From positions 1,736,001 to 1,800,000 of the forward strand of contig JAWHQI010000328.1 in the NCBI GenBank assembly GCA_033032865.1: 64,000 bases of DNA. Direction: 5' to 3'. The first letter of the stretch is position 1; the number at the start of each line of letters is the position of its first letter. The notes under the pieces are model-generated. The model was given only the letters and a program-made list of their open reading frames with translations, made no database searches and was not told the origin of the DNA. Made by a program: the position numbers and the translations under genes. Shown in pieces: positions 43,122-54,323 of the stretch. Source of the stretch: Dactylorhiza incarnata. Its lineage: Eukaryota > Streptophyta > Magnoliopsida > Asparagales > Orchidaceae.

Positions 43122-44401
43122 TATGATGAGACCTTTTCCCCTGTGGTCATGGTCAAGTCCATTAGAATTCTATTTGTTATTGCTGCGTATTATGACAACG
43201 AGATCTGGCAAATGGATGTCAAAATGGCTTTCCTTAATGGAAACCTCCTTGAGGAAGTGTATATGACACAACCCTAGGATTGAAACAAGCTTCTCGAAGT
43301 TGGAATCTTCGTTTTGATGAGAAAATCAAAGAGTTTGGTTTCATCAAGAACGAGGATGAGCCTTGTGTTTACAAGAGGATTAGTGGGAGCACTATCGTCT
43401 TCCTGCTATTGTATATGGATGACATACTGCTGATCGGGAATGACATTCCGACCCTGCAAGCTGTTAAGAATAGGCTAGGGGACTGCTTTTCTATGAAGAA
43501 CTTGGGTGAAGCGACTTATATACTTGGTATTAATATCTATAGAGATAGATCGAAGAAGTTGCTAGGTTTGACCCAGAGTACATACATTGAGAAGGTGTTG
43601 AAACGGTTCAACATGCTTGAGTCCAATAAGGGATTCTTACCCATGTCTCATGGTGTGAGTCTCTCTAAGAACCAGTGTCCTAAATCTTTGGAAGATAAGG
43701 ACCGCATGAAGTTGATTCTATATGCTTCGGCAATTCGATCAGTCATGTATACAATGTTTTGTACACAACCCGATGTCTCATATGCCTTGAGCATGACGAG
43801 CAGGTATCAGTCTGATCCTGGTGATGGTCACTAGATATCTGTCATGAATATCCTAAAATACTTGAGAAGGACGAAGGATGTATTCTTGGTGTATGGTGGA
43901 GAGGAAGAGCTTGTTGTAAAGATTTACACGGATGCTAGCTTCCAGACTGATAGGGATGATTCAAAGTACCAATCAGGTTTTGTATTTTGCCTTAATGGAG
44001 GAGCTATAAGATGGAAGAGTTCCAAGCAAGAGACAGTTGTCGATTCTACGACTGAGGCCGAGTATATCGCTGCTGCAAATACGGCGAAGGAGGCTGTGTG
44101 GATTAGGAAATTCATCAGCGAGCTTGGTGTAGTTCCTAGCATTGTTGGTCTCGTAGTTCTCTACCGTGACAACAATGGTGCAATAGCCCAAGCTAAGGAA
44201 CCTAGATCTCATCAGCGCTCCAAGCACATACTTCGGCGGTTCCATCTTATTCAAGAGATTGTCGATCGAGGAGATGTGAACATTTACAGAGTACCGACTA
44301 AAGAAAACATAGCAGATCCACTGACAAAGCCTCTTGCGCAAAAGAAGCATGATGGTCATGTTAGATTAATGGGTATTAGATACCTGAATGATCATCTTTA
44401 G
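43122..44401 (+). pseudogene. Copia-A reverse transcriptase (C-terminal) and RNase H
   Basis: It continues from 35828: YDETFSPV and [11 protein letters not shown]. Near 43275 the text jumps from VYMTQP to GLKQASRSW, so about 30 codons are deleted and stops appear. Then come the catalytic YMDD (LLLYMDDILLIG), GINIYRDRS and RNase H with IYTDASF, TTEAEYIAA, RDNNGAIAQ and the close ADPLTKPLAQ. One stop (TAG at about 43832) splits 43280-43834 from 43844-44401. Copia RNase H ends with the natural stop at 44401. Confidence 0.9.
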
Positions 44402-44744
44402 TGGGAGCCTTGTGGATTGTATGTTTGTTGGTTGTTTATTCATTTGATGAATTGTAATATATAATATGTTTTTCATTTTACATTTATGGCAAGTTCTTAT
44501 TGTTATGTCAATAATTTCTATTTGATAGATTAACTAGCATAATAAATGCCCTTAGAATGTTTGCTTCCATAAGAATTCAAGTACGTGACTTGAATGTGAG
44601 GGCCTATGTTTTCTAAAAGTTTCATTCTTAAATGGTCCCTAGTCGGAGTATCATCTTAGAAGTTGAAGGGCAATGATGGTACGTTAATACTAGCATGTGC
44701 GTTGACTGATTACTGGTTCTCACAGGTCATGATATTGTGATATC
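44402..44744 (+). other. Copia-A 3' non-coding region, first part
   Basis: AT-rich, no coding motif; it is interrupted by E7 at 44744 and resumes at 52765. Confidence 0.7.
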
Positions 44745-45815
44745 TGTTGGATCGGTCGGCGCCCTTAGAGGGGGGGGGTGAGTAAGGGTTTTCAAAAACT
44801 ATAGATTATATTTAAAAAACTTTGAATTATTGCAAGATTAAAGACATGAAATAAGTTAAGTAAAACAAAAAAGAGACAAGCTTTATTAATGATAAATAAG
44901 TTTTACAAAACTTGATCTCGATGACGCTAGAGATCGGAGGCGAATAATAAAAAGCTCTTTTTGTTTTCTATCCCAACTCGCTTCCCCACGAACCAGTGGC
45001 CCTAGCCTTATCCTCCCCGGATTCGGCCTCAAGTCGCTCTAGCCAATCCTTCCCCGTATGTGGCCTCGAGCACTCCCTAGAACTAGCCTAGATCTAGTCG
45101 CCAACACGAGGCGAATTTCAGCCCTAAATCTACCCCAGACCTAGTCGCCAACACGAGGCGATTTCACTACCGTTTACAATGAAGAAAGAGAAATAAAATA
45201 ACAAAACCTCCCTTAAGATGAACTTCTGAAGTCGGAGACGAAGATCCGCTGTAGAATCAGCGTTTGTTGAAGCGGACTTCATTTGGATTCGGCGTGATGG
45301 AATTCTCCTTCAGAAATTGGCAGAGCTTAGGTAGGACTTCAAGTTTCGGCCAAGAAGAGCCTCTGGAATTCTAGCACTCTCTCTCTGAGGTGTATGCAAT
45401 AGGTGTACGAAAACAAGAGGAGAGGGGGTCCTTTTATAGCCCAAGCACTACCGCCGGTGCTAGCGCTACCGTCGACGCTAGCCCGGATTAGGAAAGATTT
45501 TGTGCGGCAGGATCTTCAATCCGTGGCAACATTTTACTCTATGCCTCTTGTGCGCCATGCTACCGCCAGCGCTAGTAGCTACCACCGGGCGCTAGCTCTT
45601 TCTAAAAACACTGCCGGAATCGCGCTAATCATCGCTAGCGTCGGGCGCTATTGCTACCGCCGACGCTAGTGGTCATGTTTGAATTCTGGCCTCAATTTTG
45701 GGTACAACCATCCTTGAGTCATGTGGACTTTGATTTCCTGCACACTTAAACACACAAGATCAAATACACATAGGATTTGTTATTCTCAAACCTAGGAGAT
45801 GCGGAAGTTCCAACA
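44745..45815 (-). repeat. E7 3' LTR
   Basis: The LTR is 1071 bp. GCTAGCGC/CCGCCGGCGCTAG-type self-complementary words cluster at 45446-45480 and 45560-45672. A minus-strand TATA box (TATAAAAG) is at 45431-45438. The plus-strand text CGATGACGCTAGAGATCGG lies near 44930. Confidence 0.88.
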
Positions 45816-48287
45816 AACTCCCCCTTTTGATAATAACAAATCCATTAATGATAAATCAAAGCATTAATAGATAAGCATGATGAGACTATACTTGTGTGTG
45901 TGAGAGTGATGACTTTAGGATAATTATTGATTTTAGCATTTAGAATTGCTCCCCCTAAGTGATTACTCCCCTAATATGTAAGCTATCATCTTAATTTGTC
46001 ATGTTGGTTTTTTGATAGCGGGTTATATTTATCATGTTAGTTCTCCCCCTTTGTTATTAGCAAAAGTGGGTAGGGAAACAAAGCACTAAACAATGTGGAA
46101 ATAAAAGAGAAGGCATGATCGAGCTTTTTAAGTAAATGATAAGGAGTTTTAGAATTGTTTTTCATCAAAATAGATCAGAGGTATGAGCATTACAAAATTT
46201 TCAGAGTTTTGAGCATACAAGATTTTTATGTTTGAAGTAACCAATAATAAGTGTTCCAAGTAAATCTATCACTTAATGAAAGATAGGAATTTTTAAGAAT
46301 AAGTGATGATGCAAAGAATACAAGAGATTAAGTAAGCATGAAAGCGCAAGGTAAAACACTTATATGGTTAAGATGCGAAAGACTTATAGCAATACAAAAA
46401 CATCAAATAGTAATGATAATCCAAAAAAAAGATGAGTTAAAGTTCACAAAAGTTGATGTTTTTGTAAATCATTTTGCAGTTAGATCTTTAAATTTTATAG
46501 TAACCAAGCATGAAATAATGTTTATCAAAAAGAGATTACCACAATGTTACTTTAATTCATAATGTCAAAAACATACAAAACATTGTAGAACATATGCTAG
46601 GTTATCTAGTGCATTTCAGAAATAAAAGGTAATATAGAAGTAGCATTAGGATCCAATACCCATGAGAAGAAATGTTATGGAAGATAATGATGTGCACAAA
46701 AGTGTATTTTTGAGTAATGTAAACAAATGTTTTAATCAAAAATACAAGATATATGTAAAGTACGAGCACAATAAAACACAAATAAGATAACTTCCACACA
46801 CTTTAATGCACAATAAAAAGTACAACTACCAAGGTGCTCTGCACACACAATGATCATCAAGACTTATCAGGGTGCAAAGTAGTGCTTGGGGGATCACATA
46901 TTGAAATTTAAGATTGAAACTAGTGATCCGGTGTACTTAAGAGTAAGTGGTTTTTCTTATTTTTGAAAGAAGGATTTGATTTGCACAAGACACTTTACTA
47001 TTCTTTCCAAGGTGCTCAACCTCACAATGCTTATTAAGACTTATCAGGAGGGTCAAGTAGTGCTTGGTGGAGTTATCTTTGTCATTTATTTTATAGTTTT
47101 GTTTTGTACAAAGTTCTCCGAATACACTTGTTTTGCAAATCAATAGATTTTATGAAAAATATAACCACTTTTCTTAATTTTTTTAAGAGTGCAAAATAAG
47201 GAGTGTAGGTAAGATACTTGTGCAATTTTAATCCATTGTACTAATACAAAACATACACAAGCATTCTTTAGATTAAATACATATGTAGACAATGCCAAAA
47301 AAAGTGAGTGAATAAATATCATTATCAAACATAAAACATTTCTCATACTTAGAGGCATGCTAAGCTTGATCCTACACAACTTTTAAACTATAATTGATGC
47401 ACATTTGAATAGATATATCAAAGCATGAAGAAAGACAATGTCCAAAGTAGTTTGAAAAGATAAATTGCAACACTGTAGGATTTCTAAGTAATAGAGTAAA
47501 TCATGCTTGATTTTGCCAGAAAAAGTTCATACAGTTTTTTTTATGGTTTTAAAGTTTTATATTTTTGTATTTGATTTTAGCAAATAAAAGCATATTTTTC
47601 TAATTTTTGCTTTTGTAATTTTTATATTTGGTTTTTGCATAAAGATGAACTTTAAACAAAGGAAACAACACAAGCGAAAAAGAAAAGCATATTTTTTTTG
47701 TAATTTGGTTTTTGTAGTTTTGTATTTGATTTTTTTTTAAAATAAAGAAACACAAAAGTGCAAAACTAAGTAGAAAATATAGATTTATATATTTTAAGGG
47801 ATTTTTAGAAATTTAAAAAATACAAAAAAATGAACATGGACGCTAGCGCCTGCGATAGCGCTAGCGCGGGAGACAGTAAGTGATTTTTGAGGATTTTGAA
47901 ATTGTTGATTCTTGATTTTGATTAGGTGTCCAATAGTAGTTTCATGCTGAAATTGCAGAATTTAAGGAGATGTTTTTGATGGTTAAACACCAAAAATTGC
48001 ATTTTTGAATTTGTGTTAATTTGAAAGATCTAGGACACCTAATACAAGTCAAAATAAACTAAATCTTGCATTACCAATTAGTACATATAGTAGGGAATAA
48101 ATTCAGGTATTTAATGGAATTTTGTTTTATTTAAAACTCAAAATGGTCCGATACCGCCGACGCTAGAGCTGGCGCTGGCACTATCGAGGCTTTTGTTAAA
48201 ACCGAGTTCTTCTTTCAGATCCGCCATTATCTTTCATTTCCTCCCAAAAAACCCTAGAAGACGACTCGTTCTACTCGCAGATCTGAG
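45816..48287 (-). other. E7 non-coding interior
   Basis: Strongly AT-rich; no protein motif in any frame. The polypurine tract adjoins the 3' LTR. Two clusters of the LTR word recur here: GACGCTAGCGCCTGCGATAGCGCTAGCGC around 47839-47868 (positions given; cited in part) and CCGCCGACGCTAGAGCTGGC near 48155-48190, the second just upstream of the antisense gene. Confidence 0.6.
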
Positions 48288-48567
48288 GTAATTCTTCATC
48301 CTTTCTTATGATTTTTGTTTTAAAGCTTGATTGTGATGTTAGAGATGAAGAAATTTGAATTTTTTTTGTAGATTTAGGAACTAGATCTACACCGTTAGGT
48401 TTTCTCTAAGGTTTGTGGTTTTGATGAGGTTTTTGGTTTTGAATATGTGGATTTCTTGGTTTTAAGTTAGGATATGAACGTATTTTAATTTTAAGGAGAT
48501 ATAAAAATTTTTGCTTTTAGATGAGGATTTTGTTTTCTTGTTTTAATAATTTTTTGTAATGTTGCAG
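48200..48567 (+). promoter_or_regulatory. 5' untranslated exon and intron of the E7 antisense gene
   Basis: CTTTCATTTCCTCCC then AAAAACCCTAGAAGACGAC looks like a plant 5' UTR. A donor ATCTGAG|GTAATTC at 48288 and an acceptor TGTTGCAG at 48560-48567 define a 280-bp AT-rich intron that ends directly at the ATG. No clear TATA box is seen. Confidence 0.55.
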
Positions 48568-49491
48568 ATGGCACATGGTTATAAGGGAAAGAAGAATACT
48601 GAGTTGGCCGTAGAGGCAGCTGTAGTGGGAGTGCCATACGTTGTGGAGTTCGACTTGCCGCGACATCACCACATTATGGAGCTATTTGCTGCTGCAGAGG
48701 TGTTGAGCTTGTTCATTCCTGACGGATTTTCTTCTGAGTTGGTGCGCGATTTTTACATGCACTTGGAAGATCCCTCAACGACAGAGCTGGATGGAGGAGT
48801 CCAGTCACAAGTGCAGGGGCAGATGGTTACTATTACCCATGAACAGTTGAGAATCGTGTTCGGATTGACTCAGCATCCACATAGATTGGAAATTGTGGAG
48901 AGGTTCAGGGCAGACAGAGATTGGACTCAAGTGAACATGGCGCTGCATAACAAGGAGTGCAGGAGTCTGATCTCTACCATTTCGACTCTCACCGTGGATG
49001 CCTTGGTTGTGCAAAATGTGTTGCGCCATACAATCCTACTGAAGTTGGGTGATACTGCCAAGGTCACAGCGCAACTGAGTTATGTTACCTATTTTATTTT
49101 AGAGAAGGAGAGGTTTGATGTGGCGGATTTGTTACTCTCCTTGATCCGTTATTCCTACAAGTTGTGGCAACCAACCCATCAGAGATACAACAACCTGCCC
49201 CTGGGTGGCATCATTCAGCGAGTTATTCAGGTTTTGTATCCTACTATTGACTTAGGTTTCTTTTTAGTAGATTGCTATCCTCCTATTTATAGTACCTCGC
49301 ATTTGCGAGCATCCTTCGTCTCGGATGAGCCATCCTCATCAACTCAACCACCACTCCGGCGAGGAGCGTCTTCTCGAGGGGCTCGAGATTCTCCATATGG
49401 GTCCTTTCGAGAGGAGATGGGTGAGCGGATGACACGGGTGGAGGGGGATGTTTTTGTGATAAGGAAGGATGTCTCAGGGATAAAAAAATGA
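48568..49491 (+). CDS. E7 antisense protein, 307 residues, retroelement-associated domain
   Basis: ATG 48568 (MAHGYKGKKN) follows the predicted splice acceptor. The strand is opposite to the element's gag. An N-terminal region (about 40-215) has ELVRDFYMHL, GQMVTITHEQLRIVFGL, LRHTILLKLGDTAK and LPLGGIIQRVI; layout and spacing recall the putative plant transposon domain (PF20167-like) or plant mobile domain proteins carried by plant retroelements. The C-terminus (about 250-307) is Ser/Arg/Pro-rich and ends EEMGERMTRVEGDVFVIRKDVSG, a short coiled coil. The frame is intact. A possible continuation in another frame (49496-49645, RRIRRRCSPSPS-like) would need a frameshift. Function unknown. Confidence 0.6.
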   Translation: MAHGYKGKKNTELAVEAAVVGVPYVVEFDLPRHHHIMELFAAAEVLSLFIPDGFSSELVRDFYMHLEDPSTTELDGGVQSQVQGQMVTITHEQLRIVFGLTQHPHRLEIVERFRADRDWTQVNMALHNKECRSLISTISTLTVDALVVQNVLRHTILLKLGDTAKVTAQLSYVTYFILEKERFDVADLLLSLIRYSYKLWQPTHQRYNNLPLGGIIQRVIQVLYPTIDLGFFLVDCYPPIYSTSHLRASFVSDEPSSSTQPPLRRGASSRGARDSPYGSFREEMGERMTRVEGDVFVIRKDVSGIKK

Positions 49492-50140
49492 TGAAGTTTA
49501 TGATGAAAGCTTTAAAGTTAAACCCATCTACACCAGAGCGGAGGGAGTGGGAGAGTCCAGTTTCAGATCCGCCCCGCCACTCGATCCGGAGGATTCGCAG
49601 GAGATGCTCCCCGAGTCCTAGTGTGGAGGGCATAGATGAGGAGGAGTAGTTGTGAGAGGAACAATTTTTATGTAATAATTCAGGAATTTGAACCTATATC
49701 TTGGATGTTGTTGTTCTTTGAATTATGTTTATTTTGTTATCTTTTGGATGTTTGACTAGAATGTTTCATTTATAATTTGATGTTATGAAGTGGTGATATT
49801 TAGAAAAAAAAATTTATGTGGTATATTTTTGTTTTGAAATCTTATGATTAAATATTTTACCACCACATAGAAGATTTTGAATTTAATTGTTGATAAATAT
49901 ATGTATAATGAGTATATGAATAATAAGTAGGTCATCTTAATAAGATTTTGAGTTTTGATTAATGTTGTAGGTACATTAAAATTTTTGATCATGTTTCCTA
50001 TACAAGATGACCATAACATGATAATTTCAAAGAAATAAGAAAACAAAGAAAATTGAAAGACATTAAAGCACATCATGAAGTAGAAAAAAATTTGTAAATT
50101 TCCCTTTTGAAAATATTCTACATCATGCATTTGGTGGTAC
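49492..50140 (-). other. E7 spacer between antisense gene and gag
   Basis: AT-rich; the first 160 bp may be the frameshifted tail of the antisense gene (stop near 49648). The rest shows nothing recognisable. Confidence 0.5.
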
Positions 50141-51625
50141 CTAATGAAAGAGAGATTTAGGTATCCAAAGAGGACCGGGTGTGATGGTTCCTTTGGGTAC
50201 CCAAATACAACGTATTTGCTTTTGGGGAGATGGAAATGAATGGGCCCTCTTTTGTGGTGTTTGTGTTTCATCTTTGGTTTTGGGCCTCCATTCAACTTGT
50301 GGTTTAATATTATTATTACGAGTCAAATTTCTATTGTGATAATCTGTATCTTTAGGATTATAATTGTAGTGTTTATAGAAAGCATTTTTCATAGGAAATT
50401 TGTGAAGTTTTATGTTGGGAGAAGTTTGATGATAATAATAATTGTACTTTGGAATTTCATTTTTAATATGTTGATGTCTTTTATTTCCATTGTTTGATTT
50501 ATTAATATTTTGAGAATTTATATTTAACTTGCTTTTAGATATATCATGGTATTGTGAATGAGTGTTTTTCTTTATGATTTTCTTGAGCAAGTTGATTTTA
50601 GCATTTAATTCATCATTTTTAGTTTGTAAATTGTGTCTGGCTTTATTATAAGCGATTGTGCTATTTTTAAGAGTGGTAGCAATTGATTCAACATGTTTTT
50701 CATATTCATCCCTATATTCATCAAATGTTTCGTCCATCTCTTTAATTTCAATCTCGTAGTCTTTACATTTAGCACATTCATTCTTCGACGATGGATTTTC
50801 TAAACATAATTTTTCATTATGTTCTTTCACACAAATTATTTCTTTTTCAAGTTCTTTAACTTTTTCTTTAATATTATTACAATCAAAACAAGATTTTGTA
50901 TTTTCAAGTAAAAAACAAGATGATGAAGACACATCACAATTTGATTCATTAGCCTTTAGCCTCTTATTTTCTAAACGTAAGTTTTTATTAGCAATTTTCA
51001 ATTTTTTGATCTTTCGTTTAGCTATTTTTAATATGTTGAAACTAGAGATAGAGGTTATTACACAAGACGAAGATTTAGTCTTTCTTACAACGCTTTTGGT
51101 GGAGGCAAAATATGAGCATGAAGTTCCTTTGTCATCTTTTAGTCCTTCCTCGATCACAGATGAGTTTTCATCTTCTTTTGATGTATTGTTCTCTTTCTCT
51201 ATTTCAATATTCTCCATGGCTTTGCTCCGAGAGAGATCTTCTTGGATGATAATGGATTCTTGTACGTTTTTTTCCTCCTGTGTTTGTTCCACACCTACGA
51301 GAGGAAGATCATACATTTCTTCAAGAAAGTGCCATATTTTGTATGCACTAGAAAAGCAATATATGAATTTGAAAATTTCATTAGATAGTGCACAAAATAG
51401 ATAGTGTTTGGCTTTGGCATTTAACTGACGTTCTTTTTTATTTGATTCATCCGCAAGTCTTATAATTGCTAAGTTCCATACTTCGATGTCTAAAGTTTTA
51501 ATAAATTTTTCAATTAAGATTTTCCATCCTTTATAATTTGTTCCTTCAAACAAGGGTGGTTTATGTGATATTTCATCTTCACAGAATTTTGCCCCACTAA
51601 TTGAAGCGAGATCATGAGACGCCAT
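50141..51625 (-). CDS. E7 copia-type gag, 494 residues
   Basis: ATG 51625 is 36 bp after the primer-binding site (MASHDLASISGAKFC). The N-terminus (about 20-120) has PPLFEGTNYKGWKILIEKF and ...YKIWHFLEEMYD, the DUF4219/UBN2 type of copia gag. Residues 130-390 are charged coiled coil (KVKELEKEIICVKEHNEKL). The end has two IWVPKG/WIPKS words common in SIRE-like gags. No C-x2-C-x4-H-x4-C knuckle is present and nothing of pol follows. One open frame. It may still form or join particles; that is inference. Confidence 0.75.
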   Translation of the reverse strand: MASHDLASISGAKFCEDEISHKPPLFEGTNYKGWKILIEKFIKTLDIEVWNLAIIRLADESNKKERQLNAKAKHYLFCALSNEIFKFIYCFSSAYKIWHFLEEMYDLPLVGVEQTQEEKNVQESIIIQEDLSRSKAMENIEIEKENNTSKEDENSSVIEEGLKDDKGTSCSYFASTKSVVRKTKSSSCVITSISSFNILKIAKRKIKKLKIANKNLRLENKRLKANESNCDVSSSSCFLLENTKSCFDCNNIKEKVKELEKEIICVKEHNEKLCLENPSSKNECAKCKDYEIEIKEMDETFDEYRDEYEKHVESIATTLKNSTIAYNKARHNLQTKNDELNAKINLLKKIIKKNTHSQYHDISKSKLNINSQNINKSNNGNKRHQHIKNEIPKYNYYYHQTSPNIKLHKFPMKNAFYKHYNYNPKDTDYHNRNLTRNNNIKPQVEWRPKTKDETQTPQKRAHSFPSPQKQIRCIWVPKGTITPGPLWIPKSLFH

Positions 51626-51660
51626 TATTCCCGGTTTTTAAGCCGATTGGAATAAAACCC

Positions 51661-51671
51661 CTCTGATACCA
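51661..51671 (-). other. E7 primer-binding site (tRNA-iMet)
   Basis: The minus strand TGGTATCAGAG is two bases inside the 5' LTR. Confidence 0.85.
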
Positions 51672-51673
51672 CT

Positions 51674-52764
51674 TGTTGGATCGGTCGGCGCCCTTAGAGG
51701 GGGGGGGGGTGAATAAGGGTTTTCAAAAACTTTAGATTATATTTAAAAAACTTTGAATTATTGCAAGATTGAAGACATGAAATAAGTTAAGTAAAACAAA
51801 AAAGAGACAAGCTTTATTAATGATAAATAAGTTTTACAAAACTTGATCTCGATGACGCTAGAGATCGGAGGCGAATAATAAAAAGCTCTTTTTGTTTTCT
51901 ATCCCGACTCGCCTCCCCACGAACCGGTGGCCCTAGCCTTATCCTCCCCGGATTCGGCCTCAAGCCGCTCTAGCCAATCCTTCCCCGGATGTTGCCTCAA
52001 GCACCCCCTAGAACTAGCCTAGATCTAGTCGCCAACACGAGGCGAATTTCAGCCCTAAGTCTACCCCAGACCTAGTCACCAACACGAGGCAATTTCACTA
52101 CCGTTTACAATGAAGAAAGAGAAATAAAATAACAAAACCTACCTTAAGATGAACTTCTGAAGTCGGAGACGATGATCCGCTGTAGAATCAGCGTTTGTTG
52201 AAGCGGACTTCATTTGGATTCGGCGTGATGGAATTCTCCTTCAGAAATTGGCAGAGCTTCGGTAGGACTTCAAGTTTCGGCCAAGAAGAGCCTCTGGAAT
52301 TCTAGCACTCTCTCTCTGAGGTGTATGCAATTGGTGTACGAAAATAAGAGGAGAGAGGGTCCTTTTATAGCCCAAGCACTACCGCCGGCGCTAGCGCTAC
52401 CGCCGGCGCTAGCACTACCGCCGGCGCTAGCCCGGATTAGGAAAGATTTTGCGCGGCAGGATCTTTAATCCGTGGTAACATTTTACTCTATGCCTCTTGT
52501 GCGCCATGCTACCGCCAGCGCTAGTAGCTAACGCCGGGCGCTAGCTCTTTCTAAAATCACTGTCGGAATCGCTCTAATCACCGCTAGCGCCGGGCGCTAT
52601 TGCTACCGCCGGCGCTAGTGGTCATGTTTGAATTCTGGCCTCAATTTTGGGGACAACCATCCTTGAGTCATGTGGACTTTGATTTCCTGCACACTTAAAC
52701 ACACAAGATCAAATACACATAGGATTTGTTATTCTCAAACCTAGGAGATGCGGAAGTTCCAACA
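51674..52764 (-). repeat. E7 5' LTR
   Basis: The LTR is 1091 bp. The word array at 52377-52622 is cleaner than in the 3' LTR: three near-identical chained CCGCCGGCGCTAG units at 52380-52432 against two in the other copy. The minus-strand TATA box is at 52362-52369. Confidence 0.88.
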
Positions 52765-53391
52765 ATATCAAGTTATCACATTGGTTCTTGTTAGTGAACA
52801 AGTTATATTGGACAGACACACCTTGATGCTACTTTGTGGATTGTTATATGAACGTGCCACAAGTAGGTCCCAACTGGCAATGGTGTCTGTAGTTCTTTGA
52901 CCTGAAGTCACAACATTCATCAAGTGTGGAAGAGCGTACTTAGATGTCATCTAAAGTCTTCCTTGAGAAAGGTTGATGATAAGGGTGGTTATTGGGTATG
53001 TTACGACTCATTTGGGTGTTTGTGTGTGGACAGATATAAGATTTATCCTCCTTTATGACAAGAGTTACATCCATGAGCCCCTTAATGGAATGAGACCGAG
53101 AAATGCATGGCCATGTTGGGTTGAGCCAATATATGATATTGAGCTTATCACTCTCTTAAGGTCTATTCTAGATCAGGAAACTAGGATTGAATAATTATGA
53201 GTGTGACACAGTCCATGTCTCTAGTTCTATCCGGATGAAAGGGACAAAGGAACTTGACAACACTGATACATTGGTTAAGACAAAGCTTATTAAGTTATGA
53301 ACTCTTATTGCTTGGGTAGCAATGATGCATTGCTAGATGCCGCTCATTATTTGTGAGACTTTTGTTGATACTTTGTGATCAAGTGGGAGAC
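52765..53391 (+). other. Copia-A 3' non-coding region, second part, with polypurine tract
   Basis: No coding motif. CAAGTGGGAGAC (53380-53391) adjoins the 3' LTR and is a typical copia polypurine tract. Confidence 0.75.
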
Positions 53392-54323
53392 TGTTGGAGT
53401 TTCTGAAGGTGATCTCAAAGCGATCAAGCAGTTAGTCTTACTGCCAATGCAAAATGAGCCTATAGGATCGCACATAGAGCGTTTGGAGAAGTTAGAGAAA
53501 GGATTGTGTTGGGCTTACTCATATTGGATATGAGTCATCCGGAGGACCAATCCTATGACTGCTCGGAATTAAATTGAGAATGCCTCAAATGGGAAATAAG
53601 TACTATTGATGAATCGTCGAAATGGTTTAGACGAATTCTATAAAACTTAGTGAAATCATCGAAAGGGTTTCGACAAATGGATTTATACTAGACAATTGTT
53701 GAAAGTGTTTCGACGGATGTGTCAATTCGTCGAAAGTGTTTAGACGAGTTAATCGAAATTGTTTCGATGAATAAGATACGAATTCACTGAAATTGTTTCG
53801 ACGAAATTGTATCGACAAAATCGTCGAAAGTGTTTAGACGAAATCGTCGAAAGTGTTTCGACGAAATTATGTATATTCGTTGAAAGTGTTTAGATGAAAT
53901 ATACTATTCGACGAATGTACAAAACCTGGCGGAATTGTTCTATTTACTCTGGTCTGCGGATAACCTATTTTTATGCCTTGCGTATAAAAGGGACGCGATT
54001 AGGTCTTCTACATAGAGATCCTCTTCGCGACTCTGATAAAGGCCGAATACGGAAGTGTTCTGATACTTCTCGCCTCGTCCACCGACCTCCTCGTTCACCG
54101 CCCGTCGCCGCCTCCCCTTCAACGGACCTGGCAGTTCGTGGGGACGGAGAGGACCATTCTTCTCCGACCCATCCCTTGCACGACAAGGCATTGGGGTTCT
54201 CCTTCCTTGTGTGGACTCTGTAGAGAGGCCGATCCATTTCGGTCCTTGGAACTCGAAGTTCATCTATTGGATTTCTTCTTGGAGCATCTTGGTTGAGTAT
54301 TGACTAAATCCCGGAAAGGTATA
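53392..54323 (+). repeat. Copia-A 3' LTR, first part
   Basis: It starts TGTTGGAG. The inverted-repeat array is at 53590-53920 and the TATA box at 53983-53990. It is interrupted by E6; the last 136 bp are at 62461-62596, giving 1068 bp against 1064 bp for the 5' LTR. Confidence 0.9.

Larger units (their letters stand above)
44745..52764 (-). mobile_element. E7: pol-less copia-type element with antisense gene
   Basis: LTRs are at 51674-52764 (5') and 44745-45815 (3'), with a perfect TSD ATATC (44740-44744, 52765-52769). The minus-strand tRNA-iMet site is at 51661-51671 and the polypurine tract AAAAGGGGGAG at 45818-45828. Gag is present (51625-50141); protease, integrase, RT and RNase H are absent. 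A plus-strand gene with its own intron lies inside (48568-49491). A solo LTR of the family is at 7556-8633. Confidence 0.9.
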
